22,585 nt of DNA, from assembly GCA_031255695.1 (NCBI GenBank), contig JAIRSA010000126.1, positions 1 through 22,585 of the forward strand, read 5' to 3'. Under the pieces are notes generated by a model. That model was not told the DNA's origin. It made no database searches and saw only the letters and a program-made list of their open reading frames with translations. This document shows, in pieces, positions 22,353 through 22,585 of the stretch. A program made the position numbers and the translations under genes. Within the stretch, counting starts at the first letter, position 1. Every line of letters begins with the position of its first letter. The DNA is from Eubacteriales Family XIII. Incertae Sedis bacterium (GTDB lineage Bacteria > Bacillota > Clostridia > Peptostreptococcales > Anaerovoracaceae).

Positions 22353-22370
22353 ACCAAACGGTCGGTTTTA
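22353..22370 (+). promoter_or_regulatory. Possible TetR operator
   Basis: ACCAAACGGTCGGTTTTA contains AAAC-N5-GTTT and a central GGTCGGT reminiscent of many TetR operators. It lies at or just past the transcription start, where autorepression would act. The symmetry is imperfect. Confidence 0.45.
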
Positions 22371-22411
22371 GATATACGCTATTTAGCAGTTCAATATGAG
22401 GTGGCTTTATT

Positions 22412-22585
22412 GTGAAAGAAACGAAAGAACACATTCTGAGCATTGCGCAGAACTTGTTCCTAAAAAAAGGGTACAAGAATGTCACGATGAAAGAGCTTGT
22501 TGAAAAGAGCGGTTTCACGAAAGGCGCGTTTTATCATTATTTCGAGAGCAAGGAATCATTGTTTCGCGAAGTCGTCGAGCGATTC
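22412..22585 (+). CDS. TetR/AcrR-family regulator, N-terminal part (runs off the window)
   Basis: The first 58 residues of a TetR-type repressor. The N-terminal helix-turn-helix domain is clear: ETKEHILSIAQNLFLKKGYK, then NVTMKELVEKSGFTKGAFYH, then the YFESKESLFREVV pattern that closes the DNA-binding domain. The ligand-binding domain lies beyond the window. GTG at 22412 has GAGGTGG seven bases upstream. A consensus promoter and a possible operator precede it, so autoregulation is likely. Its target genes are probably further right, perhaps an efflux pump, which is inference only. Confidence 0.88.
   Translation, partial: MKETKEHILSIAQNLFLKKGYKNVTMKELVEKSGFTKGAFYHYFESKESLFREVVERF

Overview
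The window reads like a chromosomal stretch of a GC-rich member of the Bacillota, most probably an uncultured, plant-fibre-degrading Clostridia lineage (inference). The signs are strong AGGAGG-type ribosome binding sites, consensus sigma-A promoters (TTGACA, 16-18 bp, TATAAT-like), a secreted enzyme built with InlB-type and BIG2 modules, a YtrA-type GntR regulator, and a ProC/Nudix/XerD neighbourhood. I ran no database search; family names come from reading motifs and domain order.

Left part (1-2641): an AT-rich polyferredoxin membrane gene stops abruptly at a compositional junction near 585-600. A RelB/DinJ-like antitoxin with a PIN toxin follows, with its own promoter and terminator, then an EamA-type permease on the minus strand. 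Base composition here is mixed and lower in GC than the core, as expected of accessory DNA.

Core (2642-19018): a hexuronate/xylan locus holds KDPG aldolase with a repeat-expanded linker, KDG kinase, and a 1907-residue secreted GH30 + GH43 enzyme. Together they suggest attack on (glucurono)arabinoxylan outside the cell and use of uronic acids through 2-keto-3-deoxygluconate inside. A gap of about 770 bp follows; it holds a candidate small RNA on the minus strand with C-rich unpaired segments. Next come purB, proB, proC, a Nudix ADP-sugar pyrophosphatase and a XerD-like recombinase on the plus strand, converging on a minus-strand FAD-linked oxidase.

A striking property of the core is a set of GC-rich minisatellite-like repeats, different at each locus (units of about 20, 21, 33, 36 and 37 bp). 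They sit in most gaps between genes and also in frame inside linkers of at least two enzymes.

Right part (19167-22585): a GntR/YtrA regulator with a perfect operator over its own promoter leads into a frameshifted, 3'-altered ABC ATPase with no permease. After tRNA-Ala(CGC) and its terminator, composition drops again. This segment carries a small membrane protein, a GyrI-like protein, a relic of a serine-recombinase C-terminus, and the start of a TetR regulator with its promoter and a possible operator. The tRNA, composition change and recombinase relic together suggest an old insertion region.
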